Assembly (NCBI GenBank): GCA_037954325.1
Contig: JBBMNZ010000013.1
Span: forward strand, 8,366,501 to 8,430,500
Direction: 5' to 3'
From: Fistularia commersonii
Taxonomy: Eukaryota > Chordata > Actinopteri > Syngnathiformes > Fistulariidae
Length of the DNA stretch: 64,000 nt
Part shown: positions 52,954-64,000 of the stretch, piece after piece
Layout of the letters: the number at the start of each line of letters is the position of its first letter
Position numbering within the stretch: position 1 is the stretch's first letter
Notes under the pieces: generated by a model
Databases searched by the model: none
Told to the model about the DNA's origin: nothing
The model's input: only the letters and a program-made list of their open reading frames with translations
Made by a program: the position numbers and the translations under genes

Positions 52954-54030
52954 CAGGTACATCTCAAAAAACTGGATTATCATGAATCATTTCAATTAAG
53001 TTTTGGCATTGATTTCAGAAAATGAAAGACATATGTTTTATAGATACAGTACTCATAGAGTGAAATATTTCAGGCATTATTTTCTTGAAATTTAGGCTTC
53101 CTTCTTGAAATGAAAATTACGGCTTACAGATAATGAAATGCAAAATTCATTGTCTCAGAAAATTAGAATATTATGAGAAGGTTTGCAGATTTGGAAACTC
53201 ACGGTTCCACACTCAAAAGTGCTAATTTGCTCAAAATACCTGTTAAATATTCCTGAGCCTGTAAATCAGGGGTGTCAAATTTAAAGCCCGCAGGCTGGAT
53301 TAAACCGGTCGAAGATTATTTCACAAAGCAGGAAAATGAGCTGCAATTTTTCGATGAAAGAATCTGTTGTTATGCTATGATTTTACCCATCCAGCCTACT
53401 TGAGAATAAATTTTCCTCCATGTGGCCCCTGAGCTAAAATGAGTTGGAGACCCCTGATTTAACAGTCATTCAGTCTGGGTCAGTAGGCTACACAATCATG
53501 GGGAAGACTGCTGACGTAACAGATGTCCAGGAGACAGTCATTGACACCTTCCACAAGGACCATAATCCACAAAAGGTCATTGCTAAAGAAGCTGGTCATT
53601 CACAGAGTGCTTTATCCAAGGATATTCATAGAAAGTAGAAGGAAAAAGTGTGCTGGGTAAAGGGGCACCGGCAAAAGGGATAAATGTAGCCTTGAGAGGA
53701 TTGTCAAGCAATATTCATTCAAGGGGGGGGGGGTCACAAGGAATGGACTGGGACCAGAGTCAGCACATCAAGACAAATCCTATACAAATGATGCATTCCT
53801 CATGTTAAGTCACTCCTGAACCAGACAACATCAGAAGCATCTTACATGGGCTGTGGAAGAAAAGAACTGGACTGTTGTTGAGTGGTGCAAAGTCTGCTTT
53901 TAAGATGAAAGTAAATTCTGCATGACCTTCGGGAATCAAGGTCCCACACTCTGGAGGAAGAGTGGAGAGGCACAGACTCCACCTTGCTTGACGTCCAGTG
54001 TGAAGTTTCATGTACAAGTCATCATACGTC
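52954..54030 (+). mobile_element. Tc1/mariner-type transposon relic, interrupted and 3'-truncated
   Basis: The left end, CAGGTACATCTCAAAAAACT, follows TA. Subterminal DNA includes GTCTCAGAAAATTAGAATAT (about 53152-53171), also seen in the short element at 40087. Transposase remnants on the plus strand include the helix-turn-helix region (TVIDTFHKDHNPQKVIAKEA, then GHSQSALSKDIH, 53500-53638) and, later, nucleotide stretches matching the middle of a Tc1-type transposase (for example AAAGAACTGGACTGTTGTTG at about 53861). Stops and frameshifts are frequent. A hAT MITE interrupts it at 53267-53456. The catalytic C-terminal half and right end are missing, and an RTE-like fragment begins at about 54036. 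Confidence 0.85.
53267..53456. mobile_element. hAT-type MITE nested in the Tc1 relic
   Basis: This 190-bp element begins CAGGGGTGTCAAATTTAAAG and ends GAGTTGGAGACCCCTG, inverted termini of the abundant fish hAT MITE group (CAGGGGTGTCAAACTCA-type ends). The interior matches the usual pattern (GTGGCCCCTGAGCTAAAAT). It splits the 5' region of the Tc1-like element, so it inserted later. I could not identify a clean 8-bp duplication. Confidence 0.85.
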
Positions 54031-54035
54031 CTTTG

Positions 54036-54565
54036 GTTTGCCTTTACTACCTATATCTTTACCTCATGCAGTATCTCCCTGTATTCCTGTCTTTTCTCTT
54101 CAGTCCCCTCAGTGTCCCACTTCTTCTTTGCTAACCACCTTCTCTGCATATATACTCCTGCACTTCCTCATTGGAACTGGCCACTAACAGCAATGAGCAT
54201 CGCATCTTCAATTTCCAGTTTCAGACTCATAAGTTTGTCTGACATTTTTTTCAGCTCCAGAATATCCCTAACAAACTCCTCCATCAAGATAACTCCTATT
54301 CCATTTCTCTTCCTGTCAGTACCATGATAGTAAAACTCACAGCCTGCTCCTAAGCTTCTAAACTTACTACCTTTCTCTCTGGTCTCCCGGACACACAGTA
54401 TAGCCACCTTCCTTCTCTGGATCATGTCAACCAACTCTAACTTTTCCTGTCATAGTCCCAATATTCAAAGTCCCTACTCTCAGTCCCAGACTCTTGTCTT
54501 TCCTCTTCTCTCTCTGCTTCCCTGAGCCAGCTCTCGCCCCCCAGAGGCTGGCTCAGGGAGACAGT
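54036..54565 (-). mobile_element. RTE-like LINE fragment: endonuclease with internal deletion
   Basis: On the minus strand the N-terminal AP-type endonuclease is readable (54168-54434): DMIQRRKVAILCVRETREKG, FYYHGTDRKRNGIGVILMEE and MSLKLEIEDAML. Upstream of it (54435-54500) is a degraded start region. After the endonuclease block the frame jumps to NEEVQEYI- and AKKxW-type linker text (54045-54170), so the stretch between them was deleted. This is the same family as the + strand copies at 19505, 30625 and 38650, but the opposite end of the element. An 11-bp inverted repeat (54520-54530 with 54548-54558) sits at the right. Stops make it inactive. Confidence 0.82.
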
Positions 54566-54873
54566 GGCATATTCTACCCTGAGGCTGCATTATTTATTCA
54601 AGAAAATAGTGATAAATATTAGCACAAGCAAGTTCTTACAGGTAATAACTACCTTTGTATTCTGTTGAAACAGATGTATTCAATTATATGGCATTTTAAA
54701 TTATAATTTTGGCTGTTATTGGTATGTTTGCTATCAGAATTGCTATCAGAATTTGTTTGCTTGGAATGATTTTGAAAATACAGCATGTTTGTAAGCAGAA
54801 ATGAGTAAGTCAGAAACCGTGATCATAATTCAAATTTCACATTGCAATACATCAAAAAATGTGACAAATTGGA
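54566..54873. other. AT-rich spacer, nothing recognised
   Basis: About 300 bp between an RTE-like fragment and a SINE. No gene, repeat or structured element is seen by eye. Confidence 0.5.
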
Positions 54874-54884
54874 ATTTAGTTTGT

Positions 54885-55018
54885 CTCTGCGATTGTCTGG
54901 CGACCAGTCCAGGTTGTATCCCACATCTCCCCCTGATGACAGCTGGGATAGGCTCCAGCATCCCCCCCACGCGACCCTGAGTGTAGGATAAGTGGCAGAA
55001 GTTGCATGGACGGATGGT
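54885..55018 (+). repeat. 5'-truncated SINE with 11-bp target-site duplication
   Basis: This is a tail-only copy of the SINE (GGCGACCAGTCCAGGTTGTA, GATGACAGCTGGGATAGGCT, CGCGACCCTGAGTGTAGGAT). It is flanked by a perfect 11-bp direct repeat ATTTAGTTTGT at 54874-54884 and 55019-55029. The duplication with a missing head shows truncated reverse transcription at insertion, not later decay. Confidence 0.93.
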
Positions 55019-55029
55019 ATTTAGTTTGT

Positions 55030-55887
55030 AAAAACCTGAGAGGAAAATGAGTGCACAACTGGTTTCCCTACTTTTTTCAAAATCAATAGTATTGCATTTT
55101 GTGTTTAACTGCCTATTCTACTTAGTGCTTTTAACAAGATGACACATTTGCCATTTTTAATATTCAGAGAAGTTTTCTTTGTTTTCATTCTAGTTTTCAT
55201 CCAGGTTCTTTCTTGTTAATTTGTCTGCCATGTATTATCATATATTCAAAATAACCACATCATGCTTTCATAATTCTCTTGGCATGAATATTCCCATTTA
55301 TAAATTCATGATTCCACTTTAAGACATTCATTGGATGCATTAGCATTAACCAATCATTGTGCATAAAGGTTTATTGGGAACATTCATTTCTGATTGCAGG
55401 GCAATGTTACCTGTGATTCATTGTACCTCATTTGCAGATTTATCCACAACTTAAGCAACTTCACATCCTGAGAAAGTAACAAATAACCTCCCACACCTAT
55501 CTTGAGATCAGTCAGTACAGTACCACTTGAAATCGGAACAGTTTTTGTTTTGCAGTTGTACATATTTGTGGCTATATTCTGCTATGAGGGTTTATATAAT
55601 GTGTTTTGATGATAGGTGGTGTTTGTTGTCTTGCCCAAGGCAAGGAAATGTTGCTATCATGTCTGGGTCAGCCTCCCTTTCAAGGGAGCACTTAAAACTG
55701 CAGGGACTGTCATCAAATTTGAGCGACACAGAGCCCCTCTCAAATCTTGCAATTACTGACCACAGAACAGCATTGAAGGAGGTCTTTAAGGAAATAAAGA
55801 GCTGGTTTAGCAGTAGCATTGACACTTTTAGCCTATTACTTATATCACTGATCCATAATTGATTGTCAGGAAAATGTTAGTGTTAAG
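55030..55887. other. Intergenic DNA, no gene seen
   Basis: AT-rich, unique-looking DNA. Short open frames on both strands (about 55527-55862) have no recognisable protein. Confidence 0.5.
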
Positions 55888-55990
55888 CCATCCATCCATC
55901 CATCCATCCATCCATCCATTTATATCGCTTATCCTGCGGTCAGGGTCGCAGGGGTGCTGAAGACTATTCCAGTTGTCACTGGGTGGAAGG
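55888..55990 (-). repeat. SINE tail fragment with (CCAT)n end
   Basis: A run of CCATCCAT (55888-55919) followed by ATCGCTTATCCTGCGGTCAG and GTCGCAGGGGTGCTGAAGAC is the antisense 3' end of the SINE family, whose tail is an expandable (ATGG)n. Only about 70 bp of body remains. Confidence 0.85.
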
Positions 55991-58900
55991 GATATGGATA
56001 ATTAGTTCAGGTTTCTAGTATGTTGAGGAAAATATTTCATTATTTAATTTGACTGGTTTACCTTTTACTTTGGATACATACATATGATACAAGTATACAT
56101 ATATACATACTAGTAATTGAAGCAACTTTTAAAGAAGCAATATTCTGCTTGCTAGCATATGTTGATGAACAATGAAGTAATTGTCTTTTGTGTTTAGGTA
56201 GCTTTCAGTGTTTATTTGTTTCATTTTTTTTTTTTTTACCTATTTTGTTTTAAAAAATATCACACATGCTCACCATGGCACTCAACCAATTGAGGTAAAC
56301 AAAAACAATTTTAAGAGCATATGAATATGAAATAAATGGTCAGCATTGAATATATGCAGATGCACTTCAGCCAGACAGCCCAACTATTATCTAATGATTT
56401 GGGCCATGCAAGAGAAAATGTTCAGTTACTCATAATATCATAGATGCATCAGTTTTAACATTTCAGCATTTCTTTGTAACACTCCTACCTTTCATGCACA
56501 CCTCAAAACATGTTTGTGGGATTTTATTATGTAACAGCTTTTCATTGTTGGAATGAATATGACATTTTGGACAGATATTACAAATAACTTAAACACTGAC
56601 CTATGAGATTGTAATTTATATAATGTTCTAGAATATTCCACAATGTGCACAGGTTTCTCAGAAAAAAAGCAAGAAGAAATCTCAGAGGCAATCAGCATAT
56701 CTATATTTTCTTGATTAAAATCTAAAATATCAATACTCACATAGTTTGCTCTTCCATCTTGTTAAATTAGAAAATTTCACTTAAAGGGTATATAGTTTCT
56801 CCAACTGAACGGGCTATTGTTGCCCGTTCCTCACCTTTTCTCTGTTATATATCATTTCTAAAATGTATTATTTTCAAAAACCAAGCGCAAGAGACCGCAT
56901 ATTTAGAATATCAAAAGAATGGCAAAGTGAAGAAACAAAAGAAAGATTGACATGGTATAGACAGAAAACCCATTACTGTTCTCCTTCACAGCTCTCGCCA
57001 TACCCCCTGTGTTCTTGTGAATTAACTTTCAAGGGCACAGAGTTTCAGCAAATATTTCATTTCCCAAGATCACCATCACTCAAGCTATCACTTGAACAAC
57101 TTAAATCTGTCATCGTGAAGGAAAAGGGGGAAAGATAGAGGTTATATAGAAAGAGGAAGATGACTAAGATTACTTTGTGCTTTTTTTCAAGTGTCAATAT
57201 CAGGAGGCGGAGGTTGGAGACTGGTAACCTTCAAATGACAATGTTATCACAGACAAAATATTTCTGAAACAAATTTATATGGACTGAGTAGAAATGCATT
57301 CCATAATCAAAACTGATTTCTCTACATAATTTCAAAGCCCTCAGAAAAAATGATTTATAGAACATAACTATCAAGCAAAAAGAACTGACAACACTGTTTG
57401 CTTACTTAAAATACAAGTATTTTAAATTTTGTAATTTAGATGTGCTTGCTAATTTAATATTGTGAAGAAAAGATACAAATCACCAATATAAATTATGCTT
57501 CAAATAATTTATTTTTTATTTTAATCGGAGAGCTATCAATTCTTATTCAAATTGATTATGTCCATATGCTAAGACTTCCCTAAAATGTTTTTAAAAAATG
57601 TGTTCAGCGGGAGGCATAATAATTCTATGTATTTCAGTCCCTTTACACATAATGGATTCTTTATGTAGAATGAATTGGTAGGGTCCTTGTACCTCTTTAT
57701 AGTCCCGTACATGGACAAAGGATCAGTCCTTATTTCAAAATTACTTTGGTGAGGGTTTGACAATGTTATTTATGAAAATTGGCAGATATTTTTTTGTTAC
57801 CACAATCATACTTTGGAGAGGACCAACATAAAAAGTGTCTTTTGAAAATATGTCAGTGGTTTTGTGTAGTAAGAAAAGGCTCAAAAGGTCTGGCTGCTGC
57901 TTCATTCACTATGTTGAAGCAAGAGGTCAGATTACCCAAACCAGGATATGAAAAGAGAAAACAATGGATCAGGCAGACTTTGTTCCAATAAGATCAATGC
58001 CTTTTCCCAATGGAGCCTTGGGTTTTTTTGTCCATAGGGTTTCAGTGTGTCACAGGCTTTTGTGATCAAGAGGCATCTACTTCTAAGAGGCCAACATCTG
58101 CAACTATTGCAACTGTAAGAAATCCATGAGAGGCAAGTGTTACTTCACTGACTAACTACAGCGTTATTAATGGAATTTATGTAACTAGATAGGCTGTAAT
58201 GAATACCTAATACACACTTCTGAGGACCCTTCTTGATCCCCTGATCTCTGTTTCATTATTTTGATTTACCATGCCATGCAGAGGTACAGTAAATGTCAGC
58301 CAATACACTTGTCAAACAGAGGTGCTGCCTTTCTTAGTACTGTTCCCGAGTAGTACTCCAACTAGTTTAAAGAAATTCACTTTTAATGGACCTGCCCTTG
58401 TTAAAATTCAGACCGATTTTTTTCAGACAGAAGATACTTTGGTGCCTGAATTAATGGTCACATTGACAGTTCCTTCCCCATAACAACTCAAGCATGTAGC
58501 CAGAGAGTTTGTGCATTGTGATGTTATTGCATTGTCAGCAACTTTATTAATATTCTTACCAAGGCCTGTAAATTTTCACTTGGACCTAACACTTGCTTAT
58601 TGCAATATTGAAACTTATGCCGATCAATCAAATAAACTATGTGTGTAAAAATGCTCATTTAATGCTCAAGGTATTCAGTTGTTGGAAACATTATTCATTG
58701 CACAGTGATATTACCAGGCACTCTAATTACAAAAATAAAAAAAAGACAAAACAGAACAGTTAAGTGCTGGATTAAAAGGTTCATGTCTGCAAACTGATAT
58801 TGAACAATTATATTTAAACATTTGTCATAGATTTAATTTTACAATCCAAAAGTTACTTTTCCCTTCTTCATGTAAAAACACTATGATAACGTAATCCAAA

Positions 58901-59054
58901 TTTGATTTTGGTGGGGTTCAGTAACTATTCCTTTATAACGTTTTCCATTGGCTCCAATGTTAATCACAGTTAAGTCCACAACTGTCATTGGATTACTGTG
59001 TCATTATTGACTCACGGATAAGCAAAATCAAGCATTGACCAATGGCCTGATATA
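55991..59054. other. Intergenic DNA, no gene seen
   Basis: AT-rich sequence with T and A runs. The short open frames at 56863-57138 and 58271-58483 have no family resemblance that I recognise and are not supported as genes. No mobile element is identified. Confidence 0.45.
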
Positions 59055-59453
59055 CACTGGTCAAAAAAATTTACAGGAATACTTCAAAAACACGTCAGAT
59101 CTAAATTTGGGGGAAGTAATCTCTGACATCTTTCCTGACAATAAGTGGGTGATGTATTAGTAACAAAGGGGTACCACATAATTTGATGGAAGTTGAAAAG
59201 ATCACCGTATAGAGGGGTGAAATCATCCAAAAAACAAAAGTGATATAATGAGCCAGCACTAATTGCTGGCTATTACTGGTCCATTTTGCCAAAATGTCAA
59301 CGTAGCAACTCAAAATGATAGTCAGTTGTCTGTGGGAACCCCTCCCTCCCCACAATGTCGAGGCATGTTTCTAATGAGGTGAAGGGTGGTGTCCTGGGAA
59401 ACCTCCTCCCAGATCTGGACCGGGGCATCACTGAGCTCCTGGACAGTCTCCAG
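59055..59453 (-). mobile_element. IS630/Tc1-type transposon end, antisense copy
   Basis: It begins CACTGGTCAAAAAAATTTAC after TATA, a typical terminus of this fish element. The segment 59348-59425 is the reverse complement of the transposase C-terminal coding end (QIWEEVSQDTTLHLIRNMPR when read on the minus strand). That region is repeated in sense orientation at about 60100-60170, so this is an inverted partial copy fused to the sense copy at about 59454. Confidence 0.8.
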
Positions 59454-60172
59454 GAGACAGATACAAGAGAACTGGACGGGGCTGCAGAAGGGCGTTAAAC
59501 CCTCAGCAGGATCGGTCTGTTCTCTTTTGTGCAGGGAGGAACAACATAAGCACTGCGAGGGGCTTACAAAATGACCTCCAGCAGGCCACTTGTGTGAATA
59601 TTTCTGACAGAAGAATCAGAAACAGATGATGTCCTCTACTGGACCCCTGTACTCACTGCCCAGTACTGCCATGGTCCATTGGAATTGGCAAGTGCACCAC
59701 TGGAACACTGTGTTCTTAACCAATGAGAGTAGGTTCAACCTGAGCACAGACAGCGGGTGTGAAAGTATCAGGAGATGCTGTAACATCAGTCAGCATGACC
59801 AGTTTGGTGGTGATAATCTGGGGATGCATATCCCTAGAAGCAAGGAATTGGGATGAAATCCAAACCTGGTCAGAACCTAAGCTAGCGCAGTGGGACCTGG
59901 GTTTCTCCTGGTACATGACAGTGTCTAGAGTATGAATGGCTAGAGTATGAATGTGGGTCCTGGAGGATGAAGTAATTGATACCATTGACCCCCCCCTTTC
60001 ACCTGACCTAAACCCAATAGAACACATCTGGGACATTATGTTTCGGCCAGTGCGGCGCCAACAGCTTGCGCTTCAGACTGTCTGGGCTCTAGTGATGCCA
60101 CGGTCCAGATCTGGGAGAAGGTCTTACGACACTATGCATGGTCTCATTAGGAGCATGCCCTGACATTGTCAG
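59454..60172 (+). mobile_element. IS630/Tc1-type transposase relic (sense copy)
   Basis: Plus-strand remnants in order: RQIQENWTGLQKGV (N-terminal region, about 59470), then stops; NWQVHHWNTVFLTNESRFNL (59685-59745), where the usual FTDESRF catalytic Asp reads Asn; CNISQHDQFGGDNLGMHIP; and after a frame change VIDTIDPPLSPDLNPIEHIW (59970-60030, with the catalytic Glu of the DDE triad in NPIEHIW) to the C-terminus RRSYDTMHGLIRSMP and a stop near 60163. Loss of the Asp, with stops and frameshifts, makes it dead. Transposases of this family cut and paste DNA at TA sites. Confidence 0.88.
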
Positions 60173-61659
60173 CTGTGGAATACCACATAAGTAAGTGTTA
60201 ATAAAACTTTCTGATGTAAAAGTCCATTTCAGAGTATTTTCAACACTTGTGATAAGGGGAAACTGTCAATTCAGATAATTGCATTAAACCCATAAGTTGT
60301 TTCTTTTAACTTTTATAATATATTACATGTTTCACTGTCACTTCAGCACGAGATATAAGGAAAACGTGTTTAGGGTGGAAAAACATTGAAAACGTGTTTA
60401 GGGTGGAAAAACATTGAAATTTCTTCAGCTCTGAACCATCTCTATCTTTAGAACCCATACATAAAGATAATCACTTGCATAACCCAGATGCAGACTGAAT
60501 GTTGGTGCCCACACTGGCATCCCTGTCATTAGTCACTGACAAAAAATTGCATTGTTAAAAATGTCGAGGGTTACATTCGATTGGTTTTCCGTTCCAAAAG
60601 CATCACACATTAAGACAGGTTACTGCATGGGTGAAGTAACATTTAAACACACAGTGAGATTCCTTTTTCACTTCTTTCTTAGAGGCCAGAGAAATCCAGG
60701 TAACTGTTAAGATGAATTTACATTAGAACAGCTCCTTCCCCTCCGAGCAGCAGTACATTATAAACAACATCCCATAAAGTACTCATGATGAATAATAGCC
60801 CCTGGAATTTTTGCACCTATCCTACCTCCTTTGCTTGGTGAGGCATTGCTGTCAACCTACAGGCATTATACACACTGTACTTCTAAATTGTGCTTTTATT
60901 CCTTTTATATAGGATTTTGAGTCAATGCAATTTCCCTTTCACATGTAGATGAAGCATGAGCTTTCCTTGTTCTTGCCTCGTTGATTCAGGTCTCACAACA
61001 AGTATACATCTCAATCAGCTTCAGTCCAGCACGGTAACGATGACAATAACAAACAAGGTTTATGCAAATGTAAAAGTCTGTGTTTTTCAGGTGAAAACCA
61101 TGGTTTTGTAGCATTATCAATTTTGGAATTGACAGATTTTAAGTGATCATCATCTTAAAACAGTCTTCAGCCTGACTGGCTGAGAGGCTAGCTTATAGTC
61201 AAAACAGTAAAAATGAATTGAAGATATTTAGAAATATCAAAGTAAAACACAGGAACGATTTCTTGTCTGGCATTCTTATTGTTCTTCAGAAAAGAAGTTT
61301 AATCATGTTGCATGTAGGTGAAGCATTTCATTTTATCCATCATGCTGGTAATTGAACTGTATGTCACCATTTTCACTATCAGTGTTTATTCTTCCCAGTG
61401 ACATTGTGCTTCATACAGTACAACATGTGAATGTGTTATAGCTGCAGTTTAAAAATCATTGATGTGCGTAAATTATAACCTGGAAGTTATATTTGAAACT
61501 TCTCATAGCCCATTAGAACAGAAGACGCCTCTCGGATGAGGGGTCAAACGTTTTCAAGTGAAGAAATTTAGGTCCAGTTGCCAAGACGAGAAAATTTCAA
61601 ACAGAATTTTCAACAGGAATTTCCAAATGAGCTGGATGACTGAAAACCTCCACTGACAC
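60173..61659. other. Intergenic DNA, no gene seen
   Basis: Unique AT-rich sequence apart from the 28-bp tandem duplication at 60361. No coding or mobile-element signature is recognised. Confidence 0.5.
60361..60416. repeat. Exact 28-bp tandem duplication
   Basis: Two identical adjacent copies (60361-60388 and 60389-60416) begin AAAACGTGTTTAGGGTGG and end AACATTG. There is no divergence between the units, so the duplication is recent or is an assembly/slippage product. Confidence 0.95.

Positions 61660-61742
<83 letters not shown>
61660..61742. repeat. (TG)n(TA)n(TG)n compound microsatellite
   Basis: A TG run, a TA run, then TATG and a longer TG run. Open frames through it are artefacts. Confidence 0.97.
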
Positions 61743-64000
61743 CATCAATATACAACAATTCAAGTCAAGAATTAATGCAAATGACAAACTACACTGGTTT
61801 TGTTTAAATGGACATGCAATATCGTTATACTATACATATAGTAAGTATGGATCAATCTGCTGTGAAGATAAAATGCAAAATTTGGAGCTACAGCGGATGA
61901 AGTTTGCCACACTCTTAATTTGACTTGTACAGTAGATATGATGAATTCACTTTTTCCCGCCCTTCGATGATTAAATTAACTCAATAGCCAAATCTCCTCA
62001 GTCTTTTTATCCTGATCATACCAGGGTTTTAACCCTTCCCTCAATGGCATTTCAAAGAAGTAGAAACATGCTCAGATGTACTTTTACTCCTGTCTTAGGC
62101 AGGCCGAATCCTGGTCCCATCAAGGGTGTCTTGATAAACCAATGATCTGCTATGAAGACACAAAAACATTAGGGTCGACAATGACTTATTCCTTGATTCA
62201 AAACATCTTTACACCTTCTAATGTCTCACATGTTAATTTTTCTTGGGCAGTTAGCTTGGAGAACTCTTGATGTTTTATGTACTATAAGGGTTTTGAAAAT
62301 GTCAACACAGCCCCGTGGGGTGGTAATGCCAAGTAAAATAGTTAGCTACTGGGAGGATTGACAGCATGTGTTGTTACTGTGATAGTAGCAAGTGTTATTC
62401 AAAAATGTATGTTATGCATGTATTTTTAATTTGTGGTTTGTTTTGTTTTCTCTGTGACATTTTCCCCTTCTGTGCTCTTTGATTAAAAGAAAACGTGTGT
62501 AGTGTACAGTATATATAAACATCCTTTTGGTGTTTCATTTAAATTTCAGTATTTTTCAGTCAGCAGATATCCCCACCTAATTATAAAATGTTTACTCAAT
62601 GATACATTCACTTGCTTCCTGAAAATAATTAGTAAAGGACAGATGTGCTTGAGAGGTTTGACTCTTCAACATCTCTTCTCACAAAAGTTCATATAATTGT
62701 TAAATGATGAGTGCCCAATGTGTACATAACTAAATCTTAGACCTGATCAGACAGATAGCTCCCACAAAAAGGCAAGAGAATGCTTTGAGAATAAAAAGCA
62801 TTTGCTACAGTGCAGTGCAGTAAAAAAATAGTGCCTGTATTAAATTACTCAGTGACCTTACCAAGTAGTATAAAAAAGCAGTCTCTTCCAGCTCCTGAAT
62901 ATGCATACATTTATTAATGTAGCGAAAATTAATTTTGTATAGGACTTTTTAAAATAGGATTGAAAACATTTGAAAACTTTTTGAAGTAAACAAACAATTT
63001 CTAAATTTTCAAATAAATGATCTCATCAATAACCTTAGAAGACATGTATCTCCATAGGTGATTAAATATAGGAGAAACTCTAAAGCTAAAATCCAGAGTA
63101 TTTGCTAGTTCTCAGAAGATCGTAAAATGTGACAATCTCTTCATTTTTATTTTTTATTGCTCTGGATATAACTTTGAAATGTAAATGCTTTAGCACAATA
63201 AGAGCAATAAAACAGTGGTTACTGATCAGTACTTGTGGACATCTTGTTAGAGAATTTCACAAATCACCATGAAATTAGCACAATGACTAATTAGTATTGT
63301 AACATGTCAACTTTTCAGATTACTCAAAATTAGAAGAAAACACTGCCTCATCACAAAACGGTCATCAGCCCAACTGAAATGTTTCTTTATGGATTTGTCA
63401 TCTATTTCTCCATGGGGTCTTTAAAAGTATTACTGCTATCTCCCGTAGACCACAAAATTATAGTAAAACCAACTGAATTGGCCCACAATTGTGGTAAGCT
63501 CCACCACACCCCTTTAAGCATCATTACTGGTATCTAAAATGGCTAGATAAATGAATACTGGCCTGTGTTGATGTTTAATTAATGTGTTCACCACTTGTCT
63601 CAGAGAACCTTATCTGAATAAGCTATATTATGAAACCCAAGCCAATTAAATCTCTGATTTGCTTTGTCAAATCTAGTGCTGGAACAATATTGACCTGGTA
63701 ACCATCTATTTATGTACTCAAATTACCCTTTGTATCACAAATAACCATGCAAAGTTGAATACCTACAGTGTATTTGTCAAAGGCATTTACTCACTTCTCT
63801 TTGTGAAAGTACTTGACTATGGATTGTCTTTAAAAAAAACATCCTCTCACTAGTGCAAAATTAACATATATTAACACAAATAAAATATGTACTTCTGTTC
63901 TTTCATTTATTTTCTTGATGTCACATGTCGGGTGTTAACATTAAGTTTTATCAAATTGCTACAGATGAAATATCCCCAATTGTACCCCAAAGGTTATTGC
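61743..64000. other. Intergenic DNA, no gene seen
   Basis: AT-rich, unique-looking sequence to the window end. I recognise no exon, RNA gene or mobile element. The next gene, if any, is beyond the window. Confidence 0.5.

Noticed and set aside
53444..53638. Small independent gene of 64 codons
   Set aside because: The residues are the helix-turn-helix region of a Tc1-type transposase, and the first codons lie in the end of a hAT MITE.

Overview
The window is vertebrate nuclear DNA, most probably from a ray-finned (percomorph-type) fish. It is AT-rich, has GT-AG introns with vertebrate-style polypyrimidine tracts, and carries a typical teleost mix of repeats: tRNA-headed SINEs, RTE-like and L2/CR1-like LINEs, Tc1/mariner and IS630-like elements, and hAT elements. 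Nothing suggests prokaryotic or organelle sequence.

One host gene is recognisable. The first 25 kb holds the 3' end of pcdh19 (protocadherin-19, a delta-2 non-clustered protocadherin) on the + strand. Three coding exons (1293-1351, 4148-4320, 23540-24099) join in frame with good splice sites. They encode the last 263 residues of the cytoplasmic tail, ending in the family C-terminus KRLKDIVL and a TAG stop at 24097-24099. The cadherin ectodomain, membrane segment and first cytoplasmic exons lie upstream of the window. The introns are 2.8 kb and 19.2 kb. The 3' UTR begins at 24100 and has candidate poly(A) signals near 24.7, 25.2 and 25.6 kb.

From about 25.7 kb to the end I see no host coding gene. 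This stretch looks like a gene-poor 3' flank that has collected transposons: an RTE-like LINE fragment (30.6 kb), a larger RTE-like reverse transcriptase relic (38.65-40.06 kb) followed by a short Tc1-type element inside microsatellite DNA, a nest of L2-like LINE, SINE and ZMYM1-like hAT (45.0-47.7 kb), a second L2-like LINE ending at a 145-bp (TG)n tract (48.2-50.4 kb), a Tc1/hAT/RTE nest (53.0-54.6 kb), and an IS630/Tc1 transposase relic with an inverted partial copy (59.1-60.2 kb). All mobile-element coding sequence seen is broken by stops, frameshifts or deletions.

Between the repeats are several unique, GC-mixed blocks in the pcdh19 introns and flank that might be conserved regulatory DNA. 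This is a guess from appearance only. I found no convincing undescribed biological system. The most useful observations are the pcdh19 tail gene model, a head-to-head SINE pair inside a pcdh19 intron, the nested insertions that give a relative order of transposon activity, and a few perfect inverted repeats.
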